A stretch of DNA of 64,000 nucleotides from NCBI RefSeq assembly GCF_000197735.1, contig NC_014550.1, positions 1,984,001 through 2,048,000 on the forward strand. The letters run 5' to 3'. Positions 27,884 through 36,246 of this stretch are shown one piece after another (the stretch's first letter is position 1; each line of letters begins with the position of its first letter). The notes below the pieces were generated by a model. That model saw only the letters and a program-made list of their open reading frames with translations, was not told the DNA's origin and did not search any database. The stretch is from Glutamicibacter arilaitensis Re117 (GTDB taxonomy: Bacteria; Actinomycetota; Actinomycetes; Actinomycetales; Micrococcaceae). Position numbers and translations under genes: made by a program.

Positions 27884-28698
27884 CGAGAACGCACCGTCAA
27901 GATCTGTTCAGCGCGCCCGAAAGGGCCAGCGACATCGTGCAATACCGTCGAGGTCAGGCCGATTCCATCAGTACCGAAGCTCTGCTGGACTTCAAGCCCC
28001 AGCCACTTGCCGACAGGCCGCCGGTACATGTGGATTTGCAGGTCCACATTCGGATAGATCCAGGTTCCCTCGCTAGGATTCACCCGGGGCACCACTCCAT
28101 TAGCGGTGTCGATCATTCCCACAAGGCTGGACATGTCGCTCGCATCTTTGGTGTCAACCAGGGCATAGGGAGTTCGCAGCCACGCGAAACCGCGTCCTGG
28201 ACGGAGCTGCTCATTGGCACGCATCTCGATGGACTTGATGTAGCCGCCGGGCCATTGCTCGCTGATAGCTTGGACAGCACAGGTTTCAGGACCGGGAATT
28301 GACCGGTCCTCGATCCCAGCTACTTCGTTGGTGTCGGCCGTGATAACTCGCCACGCGCGGGCCACAATGCTTGTGCGTCCCTTGGCCGTCATTTCAGCTT
28401 CGATCAGCTCAATGGTGCGGCCAGGGCGGACCATGCGTGTGGTGATCTCAAATTCTCCGGCGTGAATCAAACCGTGAATCTCATAGCTGATCCGGGCGAT
28501 GCGCATATCTTCGCGAGGCTCGAAATTTTCCAAGGCGTAAGCCAAAATTCCCGAAGCAGGCCCCATGTGCTGTTCGTGCGGGTTCCAAGCTCCTTGGGAA
28601 TGCCACGATGAGCGGAAGCGTCCTTCGCCGAGGGATTCAAAATAGAAATCGCCGTCAGCCAGGACCTTTTCTAGCTCTTCATTGAGCTGGTGTGTCAT
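27880..28698 (-). CDS. Acyl-CoA thioesterase family protein (double hotdog)
   Basis: From the second ATG (28698, 6 bases after AGGAGG) the product is 272 aa. It contains two hotdog units: GRFRSSWHSQGAWNPHEQHMGP with RIARISYEIHGLIHAGEFEI, and later PSEGTWIYPNVDLQIHMYRRPVG with DGIGLTSTVLHDVAGPFGRAEQ. This is the TesB-like thioesterase superfamily, hydrolysing acyl-CoAs. The exact substrate is unknown. Confidence 0.85.
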   Translation of the reverse strand: MTHQLNEELEKVLADGDFYFESLGEGRFRSSWHSQGAWNPHEQHMGPASGILAYALENFEPREDMRIARISYEIHGLIHAGEFEITTRMVRPGRTIELIEAEMTAKGRTSIVARAWRVITADTNEVAGIEDRSIPGPETCAVQAISEQWPGGYIKSIEMRANEQLRPGRGFAWLRTPYALVDTKDASDMSSLVGMIDTANGVVPRVNPSEGTWIYPNVDLQIHMYRRPVGKWLGLEVQQSFGTDGIGLTSTVLHDVAGPFGRAEQILTVRSR

Positions 28699-28771
28699 CA
28701 TTGCCCTCCTGGCATCACAAAGTTATTTACTCTGATCTCAGGTTATCCAATGAGTAATAGAAATCACTAAA

Positions 28772-29347
28772 CTACTTGGCTGTGTCGTGTTCATGTGCCC
28801 GCTGACCAGCGTTATCCATAATTCCCAGCACCTCAGCTATGCCGCCAACGGCCCACAACGCATGCGGTGTCATCGTGTCGAACTGTGCCGACTGCCCTGC
28901 CTTCACGTGATAGATCCGCTCACCGAGCTTCAGCTGGATTTCACCAAGCAGCACGGTGAACCATTCCTTGCCAGGATGGATCCGCAGCTCGGTGGGCGCA
29001 GGAGCCTTTGACGGATCGAAACGCATTTTCGAAACATTGACGCCGTTAACCGCGTCTTCCGTAGAGAGCTTCCACATGGTGATTCCGGGCATCGAAATTG
29101 GCTCAGGACGAATGATGATCTGCGCTTCAGAGGTCGATACCAGCTCATCAAGACTGGTGTTCAAGGCCTTCGCAATCGGAATCAGCTGGTCCAGTGCGAT
29201 ACGGCGGCTGCCAGTTTCAATTCTGCTGAGCGTAGAAACGCTCATTGAGGCCTTGGAAGCCAGCGACTCCAGCGACCATCCCAGATTTTGCCGCAGGTTT
29301 CTTATGCGTTGGCGAATGACTTGATCTACTTCGAATTCTTGCGTCAT
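28772..29347 (-). CDS. XRE family regulator with cupin domain
   Basis: Start set at the ATG at 29347 (191 aa). No Shine-Dalgarno site is seen, so it may be leaderless. Residues 5-65 are an XRE helix-turn-helix (RQRIRNLRQNLGWSLESLA, STLSRIETGSRR). The C-terminal half is a single cupin barrel (RIHPGKEWFTVLLGEIQLKLG, HVKAGQSAQFDTMTPHALWA). Such proteins sense a small ligand and often repress the neighbouring gene. The neighbour here is a divergent flavin oxidoreductase, 74 bp away. Confidence 0.93.
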   Translation of the reverse strand: MTQEFEVDQVIRQRIRNLRQNLGWSLESLASKASMSVSTLSRIETGSRRIALDQLIPIAKALNTSLDELVSTSEAQIIIRPEPISMPGITMWKLSTEDAVNGVNVSKMRFDPSKAPAPTELRIHPGKEWFTVLLGEIQLKLGERIYHVKAGQSAQFDTMTPHALWAVGGIAEVLGIMDNAGQRAHEHDTAK

Positions 29348-29371
29348 ACGCAAATCATAGTTACTGACGCG

Positions 29372-29390
29372 CAAAACATCGATAGTTTTG
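29372..29390. promoter_or_regulatory. Possible operator of the XRE-cupin/oxidoreductase pair
   Basis: CAAAAC-ATCGAT-A-GTTTTG is a palindrome that lacks one base for perfection, placed in the 74-bp divergent region. A related half GCAAATCATAGTT lies at 29350. This is a good candidate site for the XRE regulator. It is seen only as sequence symmetry. Confidence 0.45.
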
Positions 29391-29421
29391 AGCCAACGCC
29401 ACAATAAACACTGGAGGAGCA

Positions 29422-30339
29422 ATGGAACATTTTGAAGCAATCGTCATTGGCGGCGGAAGTGCCGGGCTGGCCGCAGCAGTCGCCTTAGGCAGATCGAGAC
29501 GCACCGTGCTAGTCATCGATGAAGGAAATCCACGCAACGCGAAGGCCTCGCATGCCCATAACATCTTGGGGCAAGAAGGAACCAACCCAATGGACCTTTT
29601 GGAACGAGGACGAGACGAAGCCCGGCATTACGGCGCTCGGATCATCGAGGGAAAGGTGGACACCCTCACCGGATCACTGGATACAGGCTTCACCGTGACG
29701 ATGACTGAGCGATCCTACAGCGCCGAACGGATCGTTCTAGCTACGGGCCTCATTGATAATTTGCCGGAAATACCTGGATTGGCTCAAGCCTGGGGCAAGA
29801 GCGCTATTCACTGCGCCTATTGCCACGGATGGGAAGTTCGGAATCAAGAGCTTTTAGTTCTCGGCATCGGAGCCATGAGCAGCCATCAAGCAATGATGTT
29901 CAACCAGCTGAGCTCGAAAATCACTTTCATCAACCACAACTCCAGCGCACTAGCTGAAGAGAACCGGGCAACCCTGGAAGCCTTGGGCATTCCTGTCCTG
30001 GAACAGTCGGTGATAGCCGTCGAATTCGACGATCAAGGCACCCTCGCCTCGGTACTGCTGGCAAACAATCAGCGGCTCAACGCCGAAACGCTAGTGGTTG
30101 CAACCCACATGCAGGCACAAGCTGCCCTCTACGAATCACTCGGTGGAAGCCTCGCCGAAAACCCGTTGGGGACGTATATCAGCGTTAATGAAATGGGCGC
30201 TACGGAAGTCGCAGGCATTTATGCTGCAGGGAATGTCTGCAATCTGGGGGCCATGGTTATGGCAGCCGCCGCATCGGGAACGATCGCCGGAGCTGCCATT
30301 AACGCGGACCTGATTAGTTCCCAACTTGCCACCAGCTAA
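29422..30339 (+). CDS. NAD(P)/FAD-dependent oxidoreductase, thioredoxin reductase-like
   Basis: The 305-aa flavoprotein has an N-terminal FAD motif (AIVIGGGSAGLAAAVALG), the redox pair in IHCAYCHGWEV (C-A-Y-C) and an NAD(P)-binding half that lacks a clean GxGxxA (VLGIGAMSSHQAM). The C-terminal FAD contact is AGIYAAGNVCNLGAMVMAAAASG. It is shorter and more divergent than TrxB, and no thioredoxin gene is next to it. GGAGG precedes the ATG. It is likely controlled by the divergent XRE-cupin protein. Confidence 0.92.
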   Translation: MEHFEAIVIGGGSAGLAAAVALGRSRRTVLVIDEGNPRNAKASHAHNILGQEGTNPMDLLERGRDEARHYGARIIEGKVDTLTGSLDTGFTVTMTERSYSAERIVLATGLIDNLPEIPGLAQAWGKSAIHCAYCHGWEVRNQELLVLGIGAMSSHQAMMFNQLSSKITFINHNSSALAEENRATLEALGIPVLEQSVIAVEFDDQGTLASVLLANNQRLNAETLVVATHMQAQAALYESLGGSLAENPLGTYISVNEMGATEVAGIYAAGNVCNLGAMVMAAAASGTIAGAAINADLISSQLATS

Positions 30340-30360
30340 GCAAGAAAACGTTGGCATCCG

Positions 30361-30405
30361 CTTGCCCCACCCGGGCCAATAATCGTTGGGTTCGGATGGG
30401 GCAAG
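30361..30405 (+). terminator. Terminator after the oxidoreductase
   Basis: Arms CTTGCCCCA (30361-30369) and TGGGGCAAG (30397-30405), extendable with G-T pairs, about 20 bp past the stop. Confidence 0.65.
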
Positions 30406-30577
30406 TGGCAACACGTGGATGGATTGGAAGGCGCGCATCAATTTCGAAAAAAATAATTTCTACATACCCCCATGTCAAAGGGATTTAACTGGCGCATCGC
30501 GGCATTCTCAATGCCCGCAAAACACCTACGTAGCACTCATCACTTCCCACAGGCCAGCGATCGATGGTACGCTTGAT

Positions 30578-31024
30578 CTGTTACCTCAACGGTTACAGGT
30601 GTGAGTCCCCGCCAGTAATCGTTAGCAGTAGGATTTGTAGCACAGCCAACAAATCGTCTGTGCTTTACAAATCGGTTCACCGATCTTTAGATCGAATGAA
30701 CTCCTATCGAAACGAATTCTTCATCTTCTCTTCTTCACTGCAGATACAACATCTCGACGACTCTGTACGTCACAATTCTGTGGATTCCTTGTTCTACTCC
30801 GCTAGCGTGGGGTCATTACCCGTTAGCAGCCTGGATTCCGACGATGTTTAAGCAAGTGCAGCGACACCCGTTTTGGCCGATACCGGCAAAATCAGTATTC
30901 GATTCTCCGTATCGACGGCAGGCGAATCGTTCTCGGCAGCTCTGCACGAGGTAACCCCTAAATTTTCCGATTCGGAACTTCGGATCGGCAACCCGGCCAC
31001 AACGTGGCCAATCAATAAATAAGG
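30578..31024 (+). promoter_or_regulatory. Structured leader region upstream of the cold-shock gene
   Basis: No protein is recognisable in the roughly 630 bp between the terminator at 30405 and the csp gene. Consecutive inverted repeats lie at 30578-30598 (CTGTTACC/GGTTACAG), 30632-30673 (GATTTGTAGCACAG with CTGTGCTTTACAAATC) and 30675-30701 (GTTCA..CGATC with GATCG..TGAAC). Two more, CCGAT/ATCGG and GGCCAC/GTGGCC (30995-31009), lie just before the csp ribosome site. This could be a long 5' UTR with thermosensing structure or contain a small RNA. The transcription start is unknown. Confidence 0.45.
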
Positions 31025-31034
31025 ATATAACACT

Positions 31035-31238
31035 ATGGCCACTGGCACCGTGAAATGGTTCAACGCTGAAAAGGGCTTCGGCTTCATCGCTCCTTCGGAT
31101 GGATCGGCTGACGTCTTCGCACACTACAGCGCAATCCAGAGCTTCGGTTTCCGTAGCCTCGAAGAGGGCCAGACCGTTGAGTACACCCTGGAAGCTGGTC
31201 CAAAGGGCCCACAGGCTACCAACATTCAGGCTCGCTAA
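31035..31238 (+). CDS. Cold shock protein, CspA family
   Basis: A 67-aa single-stranded nucleic acid-binding OB fold. RNP1 is KGFGFIAPS and RNP2 is VFAHYSAI, and the start [16 protein letters not shown] is canonical. It acts as an RNA chaperone. AAGGAT precedes the ATG by about 9 bases. A hairpin terminator follows. The long, hairpin-rich upstream region is discussed separately. Confidence 0.97.
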   Translation: MATGTVKWFNAEKGFGFIAPSDGSADVFAHYSAIQSFGFRSLEEGQTVEYTLEAGPKGPQATNIQAR

Positions 31239-31250
31239 GAGACTTTCTTC

Positions 31251-31288
31251 AAAGGTGTAGTTCCCCGCAAGGTTGGAACTGCACCTTT
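31251..31288 (+). terminator. Terminator of the cold-shock gene
   Basis: Arms AAAGGTG-(TA)-GTTCC from 31251 and GGAACT-GCACCTTT to 31288, followed by the T-rich TTTGTTGCTTTT. A classic intrinsic terminator. Confidence 0.85.
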
Positions 31289-31310
31289 GTTGCTTTTAAC
31301 CGGCTGCCAG

Positions 31311-31325
31311 TGACAGCCCATCTCG
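31311..31325. repeat. Left 15-bp target duplication of the IS481-like element
   Basis: TGACAGCCCATCTCG here is repeated exactly at 36931-36945. The pair flanks the outer element directly. IS481-family elements are known to make duplications of up to 15 bp. Confidence 0.8.
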
Positions 31326-31339
31326 TGTAATCACTCGGT

Positions 31340-31447
31340 AGTTTGTTTACACACGAACTCACCACATCGCTTACAACCAAACTCAGGACATCGTAGACAC
31401 GCGGCATCAGCACATCGCTGACAACCAAACTCACAACATCGCTGACA
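31340..31447 (+). repeat. Phased 12-bp repeats, left end of the IS481-like element
   Basis: Copies of ACATCGCTGACA lie at 31364 (CTTACA variant), 31388 (GTAGACA variant), 31412 and 31436 (both exact). A degenerate copy AGTTTGTTTACA is at 31340. All starts are exactly 24 bp apart, and the outermost begins 14 bp from the element tip. They are likely transposase-binding sites. Confidence 0.8.
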
Positions 31448-31470
31448 CCGTGCGCAACGAATCTCCTTAG

Positions 31471-32370
31471 CTAGGAAACGGCGACGTCAGACGAATAGTA
31501 GATGTCCTCATACTCGATCCGCTTCTGAGTCCAGGCCGGCTTCGGATCCCTGATCCGGGCTCCATACACCTGCCACAACGGCACCAAACGCGCACTGGAA
31601 TGCAGCCTGACCGGTAACGGAAATGACAGTGATTGCTCACCATCAACAGTGCTGTAAAGCGTATAAGCATCCTTGCTCAAGACCAGCTGGTATTCACCGA
31701 TCAGGTGAGCTGGCACCTTGAAAACACGGCCACGAAAATAGATCTGCGGATTCGTCCGTCGAATCTGGATCACATCATCGCGTTGATCCGTCAGTACGCT
31801 GGGGCTACCGGTGTAGTTTTCAACCTTCGTACGTCCCAACACCTGAAGCCCATCATCCACTACGCCCTCCGGAACCAAATCGGCTTTCACGGCCAGAGCC
31901 TTGTCCAAGTACGACTGGGCTTTGGCCTGTATCCGGGCAATATCGATGGCCACGCCATCCGAACCACGATGATCACCGGCTTCCCACGCTTGAGCAGGCG
32001 TCAGATACGTGTGCCCCACTTTCAGCGCCTGGTGGCGCCGACGGTGGTTATAGTGATTCCGATACTGCTCCAACAACGTGGAAAGCTCCGCCAGGTTATG
32101 TGGTGCATGCGCGTCGAGGAACCGGGTCAACGTATTATGGCTGCGTTCGTTCTTGCCTTGCGTTTGCGGATGACTGAACCGGCCCGTAATCGCTTCGCAG
32201 CCCACGCTAGCCAAGAATATTTCAGTCTGGTTCACCAGGCCCTGCCGAGAAAGATTGAAAGCACCACCATTGTCGCTGAGAAGTTGTTGCGGCACCCCAT
32301 ACTCCGCGAACGCTGCCTTGAGCGTTTCCATCGCATCTTGCGCGTTCTCCATTTGCTCAAAGCACCGCGT
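31471..32370 (-). pseudogene. IS481-like transposase, C-terminal part
   Basis: This 300-codon part carries the second catalytic Asp (VPQQLLSDNGGAF) and the catalytic Glu (HPQTQGKNERSHNTL) of the DDE integrase core. After it comes NHYNHRRRHQALKVG and a long C-terminal extension with a beta-rich domain (IYFRGRVFKVPAHLIGEYQL). Reading upstream, the frame passes …TRCFEQMENAQD and hits the IS21-like insertion at 32370. The missing N-terminus with the HTH and first Asp is at 36247-36799. Confidence 0.88.
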
Positions 32371-32481
32371 GAATATTCGACTCTTTGGGGGCCACTGAAA
32401 TTGTCTTTGGGAGCCATTACCGCAAATCGTGATTATTGTGCTCGGGTGCCACCTATGGCTTCATTGGGGACCACAAAGTAA

Positions 32482-32520
32482 GCTCCTTTCACTATGTGAG
32501 GGCCACATGGTGAAAGGAGC
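32482..32520 (+). promoter_or_regulatory. Hairpin that covers the istA ribosome site
   Basis: Arms GCTCCTTTCAC (32482-32492) and GTGAAAGGAGC (32510-32520). The right arm contains the AAGGAG (32514-32519) that lies 9 bases before the istA ATG. A transcript entering from outside would fold and hide the site, a protection known from other insertion sequences. Confidence 0.65.
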
Positions 32521-32528
32521 CATTTTCA

Positions 32529-34085
32529 ATGGTACGTAAAATCCAGACGAAGCCAATCCTGAGGCTTCGATCCGAAGGATTCTCGCAAAGGTCGATCTCC
32601 ACATCCCAGGGATTCTCCCGTCGTAGCGTTGCTGCCGTCTTCGAAGCAGCAGACCGCGAACAACTTGACTGGGAGGCAGCCCGAGACATCCCTGAGTCCA
32701 CTGTCTACGACAGATTATTCCCAGGCAGAGGAACCCACACCAGCGTCTTCGTCCAACCTGATTGGGCACGTGTGCACCAAGAACTGGCGAAGGTCGGCGT
32801 GACGCTCAAGCTTCTCCACAGCGAATACGTTGACCAGCATTTCCGGCCTGATACGCCCACGATGGGCTACGACCGTTTCTGCAAGACTTACCAACGCTTT
32901 GTGTTGGAGTCTAATGTAGCTTCCCGCGTCGAACACAAAGCGGGGATGAGCGTGGAAGTGGACTGGTCGGGACCGACCATGACACTCACAGATCCGCTGA
33001 CCGGGGCACCTTCCAAGGTGTATTTGTTCGTCGCTTGCTTGCCATTCAGCCGGTACGCATTCGTCGAATCGACCTTGAACATGAACCAGGATTCCTGGCT
33101 CAGAGCGCACGTGAGCATGTTCGAAGCCTTCACGGGCAGCGTCCCGCGGATCGTGCCGGACAACCTGAAAACAGGCGTGACCCGCCATCCAACCGAAGGT
33201 GAGATCGTGCTCAACGATGCCTACCGGCACATGGCGGCGCACTACAGTGCTGCTGTGCTGCCAGGACGGGTACGCAAGCCGAAAGACAAAGCCAGCGTAG
33301 AGAACACCGTTGGACATATCGCTACCTGGGTCATCGCCGGTTTGCGGCATAGCACCTATACCAGCTTGAACGAATTACGCCAGGCAATCCGCGAACGGGT
33401 CCACGCCTACAACGCGCAGCCTTTTCAGAAGCGTGCTGGCTCGCGTACCAGCGTGTTCCGCGAACAAGAGCAGCCTCTGCTGCATCCCTTGCCAGCCGTG
33501 CCATATGTCATCAGCACCTGGGTTTACGGGCGCAAAGTCGCGAAGAACAGCTACGTCTCGTACAAGCGGAACTATTATTCGGTTCCGGTCGCCCATCTCG
33601 GGGCCAGCGTGGACTTGCGCGTCACTGACACGGTGCTGGAAATCTTCAAAGGACATCAGCGGTTGGGTAGCCATGTGTTGCTGTCCGCGCAGAGTGTGAA
33701 CCAGTACCAAACGAATGATTCGGATATCCCAGCAGAACACCGCTTCACTCAATGGGATCCGCAGCGAGTGCGGGAGTGGGCGCAACGGTGTGGAGTGCAG
33801 ACTTTGGAAGTGGTTGACCGGATTTTTGCTGCAGTCCAGGTTCAGGAACAAGGGATCAACCCTGCATTAGCGGTGCTGCGGTTAAGCCGTAAGTACAGTT
33901 CAGACAGGTTGGACGCAGCATGCAGAATCGCTTTGGAAAGTGCTATCAACTCGCCGCGATACGCCCATTTGGAGCCGATCTTGAAGACTGGGCAGGACAA
34001 GAACCTCATTGCTGAAGTCCCTGTTGTTGCGGATTCTGGTGGCTACGTCCGTGGTAGCGCTTACTACGACGGAGGACAGCGATGA
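32529..34085 (+). CDS. istA: IS21 family transposase IstA
   Basis: The 518-aa transposase has an N-terminal helix-turn-helix (RLRSEGFSQRSISTSQGFSRRSV) and a DDE integrase core starting with VEVDWSGPTM. The second Asp follows in VPDNLKTGV and the Glu in KPKDKASVENTVGHI. The C-terminal part (SYVSYKRNYYSVPVAHLG) is the usual Mu-type beta domain. It is full length and looks intact, but its partner istB is split by an IS3-family element. It overlaps istB by 4 bases (ATGA). Confidence 0.94.
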   Translation: MVRKIQTKPILRLRSEGFSQRSISTSQGFSRRSVAAVFEAADREQLDWEAARDIPESTVYDRLFPGRGTHTSVFVQPDWARVHQELAKVGVTLKLLHSEYVDQHFRPDTPTMGYDRFCKTYQRFVLESNVASRVEHKAGMSVEVDWSGPTMTLTDPLTGAPSKVYLFVACLPFSRYAFVESTLNMNQDSWLRAHVSMFEAFTGSVPRIVPDNLKTGVTRHPTEGEIVLNDAYRHMAAHYSAAVLPGRVRKPKDKASVENTVGHIATWVIAGLRHSTYTSLNELRQAIRERVHAYNAQPFQKRAGSRTSVFREQEQPLLHPLPAVPYVISTWVYGRKVAKNSYVSYKRNYYSVPVAHLGASVDLRVTDTVLEIFKGHQRLGSHVLLSAQSVNQYQTNDSDIPAEHRFTQWDPQRVREWAQRCGVQTLEVVDRIFAAVQVQEQGINPALAVLRLSRKYSSDRLDAACRIALESAINSPRYAHLEPILKTGQDKNLIAEVPVVADSGGYVRGSAYYDGGQR

Positions 34086-34330
34086 GCGGTTTGGATCTGG
34101 AGACCAAAAGAAAACTGCGCGAGATGGGTGCGGTTGAATTGCTGCATGCGGTCGAAGCGCAGGACGAGTCATTAAGCATGAGCCTAAGGTTCAATGAGCG
34201 GATGCGGATGGCCGTGGACGAAGCACATTCGGCCTACACCACGGGACGCGTGGGAGGGCTGGTTCGGCGGGCCAAGCTTCGTTACCCCGATGCTGACCTG
34301 CGTACCTTGGATTTCGTCGAAGAGCGTGGC
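34082..34330 (+). pseudogene. istB: istB, 5' part, cut by the IS3-family element
   Basis: The 83 codons (MSGLDLETKRKLREMGAVEL… LDFVEERG) are the N-terminal domain of the IstB ATPase helper. The frame runs into the IS3 end after the Gly codon GGC at 34328-34330, which is also the 3-bp target duplication. The P-loop part is at 35638-36132. Confidence 0.9.
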
Positions 34331-34405
34331 TGGGCTGCTATGGATATTTCGGACAGTGGCACCCCATGAAATGATGGGGTTCACCGAAATGAGGAAGCAC
34401 CACAA

Positions 34406-34702
34406 ATGTCATCAACACGACGCAAGTTCAGCCAGGAATTCAAAGACGAACTCTGCCGCGAAGTCATCGACACAGCCAGACCCATCAAGTCTGTCGCCAC
34501 TGAATACGGCGTCGGCACCGAAACGCTACGCAACTGGCTGAAGAAGTACAAAGAAGCCCACGGCGGCCCTGAGACCGAGCCGGAACTCAACGTTTCCGAA
34601 CGTGCCCGACTCAAGGAACTCGAACGCGAAAACCAAGAGCTGAAGGCCGAAGCAGCGTTCCTAAAAAAAGCGGCCGCATACTTCGCAAGGGAGCCACGGT
34701 AG
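34406..34702 (+). CDS. IS3 family transposase OrfA
   Basis: A 98-aa protein with a helix-turn-helix (RKFSQEFKDELCREV, SVATEYGVGTETLRNWLKKY) and a C-terminal leucine-zipper-like coil (ELERENQELKAEAAFLKKA). The run A7-G at 34663-34670 (A-AAA-AAG) lies near its end. A -1 shift there enters the orfB frame without meeting a stop and gives an OrfAB fusion. Confidence 0.92.
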   Translation: MSSTRRKFSQEFKDELCREVIDTARPIKSVATEYGVGTETLRNWLKKYKEAHGGPETEPELNVSERARLKELERENQELKAEAAFLKKAAAYFAREPR

Positions 34703-35592
34703 TGGCGAAGTATGAATTCATCGACTCCTACGCAGCAGACTCGTCAACTCCGGCGATTGTGAAGATGTGCCGATGGCTGGAGGTCTCCCGGTCCGGGTTC
34801 TACCACTGGCGCTCCCGCCCAGTCTCGGCCACCGCGGCTCGCAGACAGGCTTTGGCGGACCGTGTGAGCCATTTCTTCGAGGAATCAGAAGGAACCTACG
34901 GGTACCGCAGGATCCACGCGGACCTCGCCGCTGAGAACAGCGAGTGCTCACCGGAGCTGGTCCGCCAGATCATGCGCCAAGAGGGCCTGGTGCCGTGTCA
35001 GCCACGACCGTTTAGGACCACTACCGAAGCGGATGCCGAAGCTGCTGCAAGCATGCCTGATCTGGTGAAACGTGACTTCACCGCGAATCGCCCGGGCCTC
35101 AAGTTCGTCGGTGATATTACGTATATTCACACGTGGCAGGGGTTCATCTATCTGGCGACGGTCATCGACTGCTATTCGAAGAAAGTCGTTGGCTGGGCGA
35201 TCGAGGATCACATGCGTGCCGAGCTGGTGGAGAAGGCCCTGCGCAACGCTGCGGATACGAGCAGGATCGAGCCGAACGCGATCAGCCACAGCGACCGCGG
35301 AAGTGTTTATACCTCGGCTTCATACCGGGCTTTGGTTGCCCGGTTGGGGATGCGTTCGTCCATGGGTAAGACCGGGATTTGCTGGGACAATAGCCAGGCA
35401 GAAACTTTTTTCTCGGCGTTGAAGAACGAGCGGGTCTACCGCACGACCTACGCTACGAAGGAACGGGCCCGCAAGGACGTTATCCGCTATATTGAGGGGT
35501 TCTATAACAGTCGTAGGCGTCATTCGGCGCTTGGTTATCGGCGTCCGAATGAAGTCCATTATAGTTATCAGCAGTCGGCTACGGCAGCGTAG
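34702..35592 (+). CDS. IS3 family transposase OrfB
   Basis: A 296-aa catalytic part with the DDE triad: the first Asp in KFVGDITYIHT, the second in ISHSDRGSVYTS, and the Glu in NSQAETFFSALKNE. Before it lies the conserved GTYGYRRIHADL block, and the end is YNSRRRHSALGYRRPNEV. The separate start is a GTG that overlaps the orfA stop by one base (TAGTG). The functional product is probably the frameshifted OrfAB. Confidence 0.94.
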   Translation: MAKYEFIDSYAADSSTPAIVKMCRWLEVSRSGFYHWRSRPVSATAARRQALADRVSHFFEESEGTYGYRRIHADLAAENSECSPELVRQIMRQEGLVPCQPRPFRTTTEADAEAAASMPDLVKRDFTANRPGLKFVGDITYIHTWQGFIYLATVIDCYSKKVVGWAIEDHMRAELVEKALRNAADTSRIEPNAISHSDRGSVYTSASYRALVARLGMRSSMGKTGICWDNSQAETFFSALKNERVYRTTYATKERARKDVIRYIEGFYNSRRRHSALGYRRPNEVHYSYQQSATAA

Positions 35593-35637
35593 AGAAACCA
35601 TTAATCCGCTGTCCGAAAACTCCTAAGCAGCCCAGGC

Positions 35638-36132
35638 CTAGACCAAACCACTTTGGCTTCGTTGGGCAGTTGCGGTTTCATCGCCCAGAACCATAACGTG
35701 GTTTTCCAAGGCTTCACTGGCTCAGGGAAGTCCTATCTGGGATGCGCGTTGGCTAAGCAGGCGTGCCGTCATCAGATTCGTACTTTTTACGTACGGATGC
35801 CGGACTTGGAAGAAGAATGGGTTCAAGTTCAGGACAAGCCGTTGGGCGCTTCGAAATTCTTGAAGAAATATGGGTCGTACACGCTGCTGGTCATTGACGA
35901 GTGGCTGTTGGATCGACCTGATGGCGATTTCCTTCGAATGCTTCTGGAGCTGATGGAACGCCGTTATGGAACATCATCGACGGTGTTCTGCACCCAGTAT
36001 CCGAAGAAGGATTGGCATCAGCGGCTCGGTTCCGGGGTTCATGCAGACGCGATCATGGATCGGATCATTCACAACACGACGTGGTTCGAGACCGGGACGT
36101 ACAACATGCGTGAACAGTTGAGCTCTTCGTAA
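35638..36132 (+). pseudogene. istB: istB, 3' part with the ATPase motifs
   Basis: The frame continues LDQTTLASLGSCGFIAQNHN and contains Walker A QGFTGSGKSY and Walker B TLLVIDEWLL. It ends with the family block FCTQYPKKDWHQRLG and DRIIHNTTW. Joined to 34082-34330 it makes 247 codons plus stop with no frame change. An internal ATG at 35653 exists but would give a truncated ATPase. Confidence 0.9.
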
Positions 36133-36246
36133 CTAGGAATGCTGTTGGGGGCTGGTGGTTCCCTTCCGAGAGATCGCTGGCTCCCAACGGCAATACTTGT
36201 GGTCCCCAAAGGCAATATCTGGTGGTACCCAGACCTACGAATATTC

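Larger units (their letters stand above)
34331..35634 (+). mobile_element. Intact IS3-family element
   Basis: 1304 bp. Both tips read TGGGCTGCT inward, and the inverted repeats share TTTCGGACAG after about 16 bases. Flanking GGC at 34328-34330 and 35635-35637 is the 3-bp target duplication typical of IS3. It holds orfA and orfB with an A7-G frameshift site. Removing it with one GGC restores a 247-aa IstB. Being innermost and intact, it is the latest arrival. Confidence 0.93.
32371..36246. mobile_element. IS21-like element, itself interrupted by an IS3-family element
   Basis: The tips GAATATTCG (32371) and CGAATATTC (36246) are inverted, and the flanks carry a 7-bp duplication ACCGCGT (32364-32370 and 36247-36253). 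Without the IS3 insertion it is about 2.57 kb, with istA and istB overlapping by 4 bp. Repeats resembling TTTGGGGRCCA occur in both ends (for example TTTGGGGGCCAC and TTTGGGAGCCAT near the left tip), as expected of IstA-binding sites. It is inserted in the IS481-like transposase gene. Confidence 0.87.

Noticed and set aside
31340..31447. Short regular repeats that could suggest a CRISPR array
   Set aside because: The 12-bp motif with 12-bp gaps lies inside the end of an insertion sequence, is inverted at the other end, and no cas genes are present.
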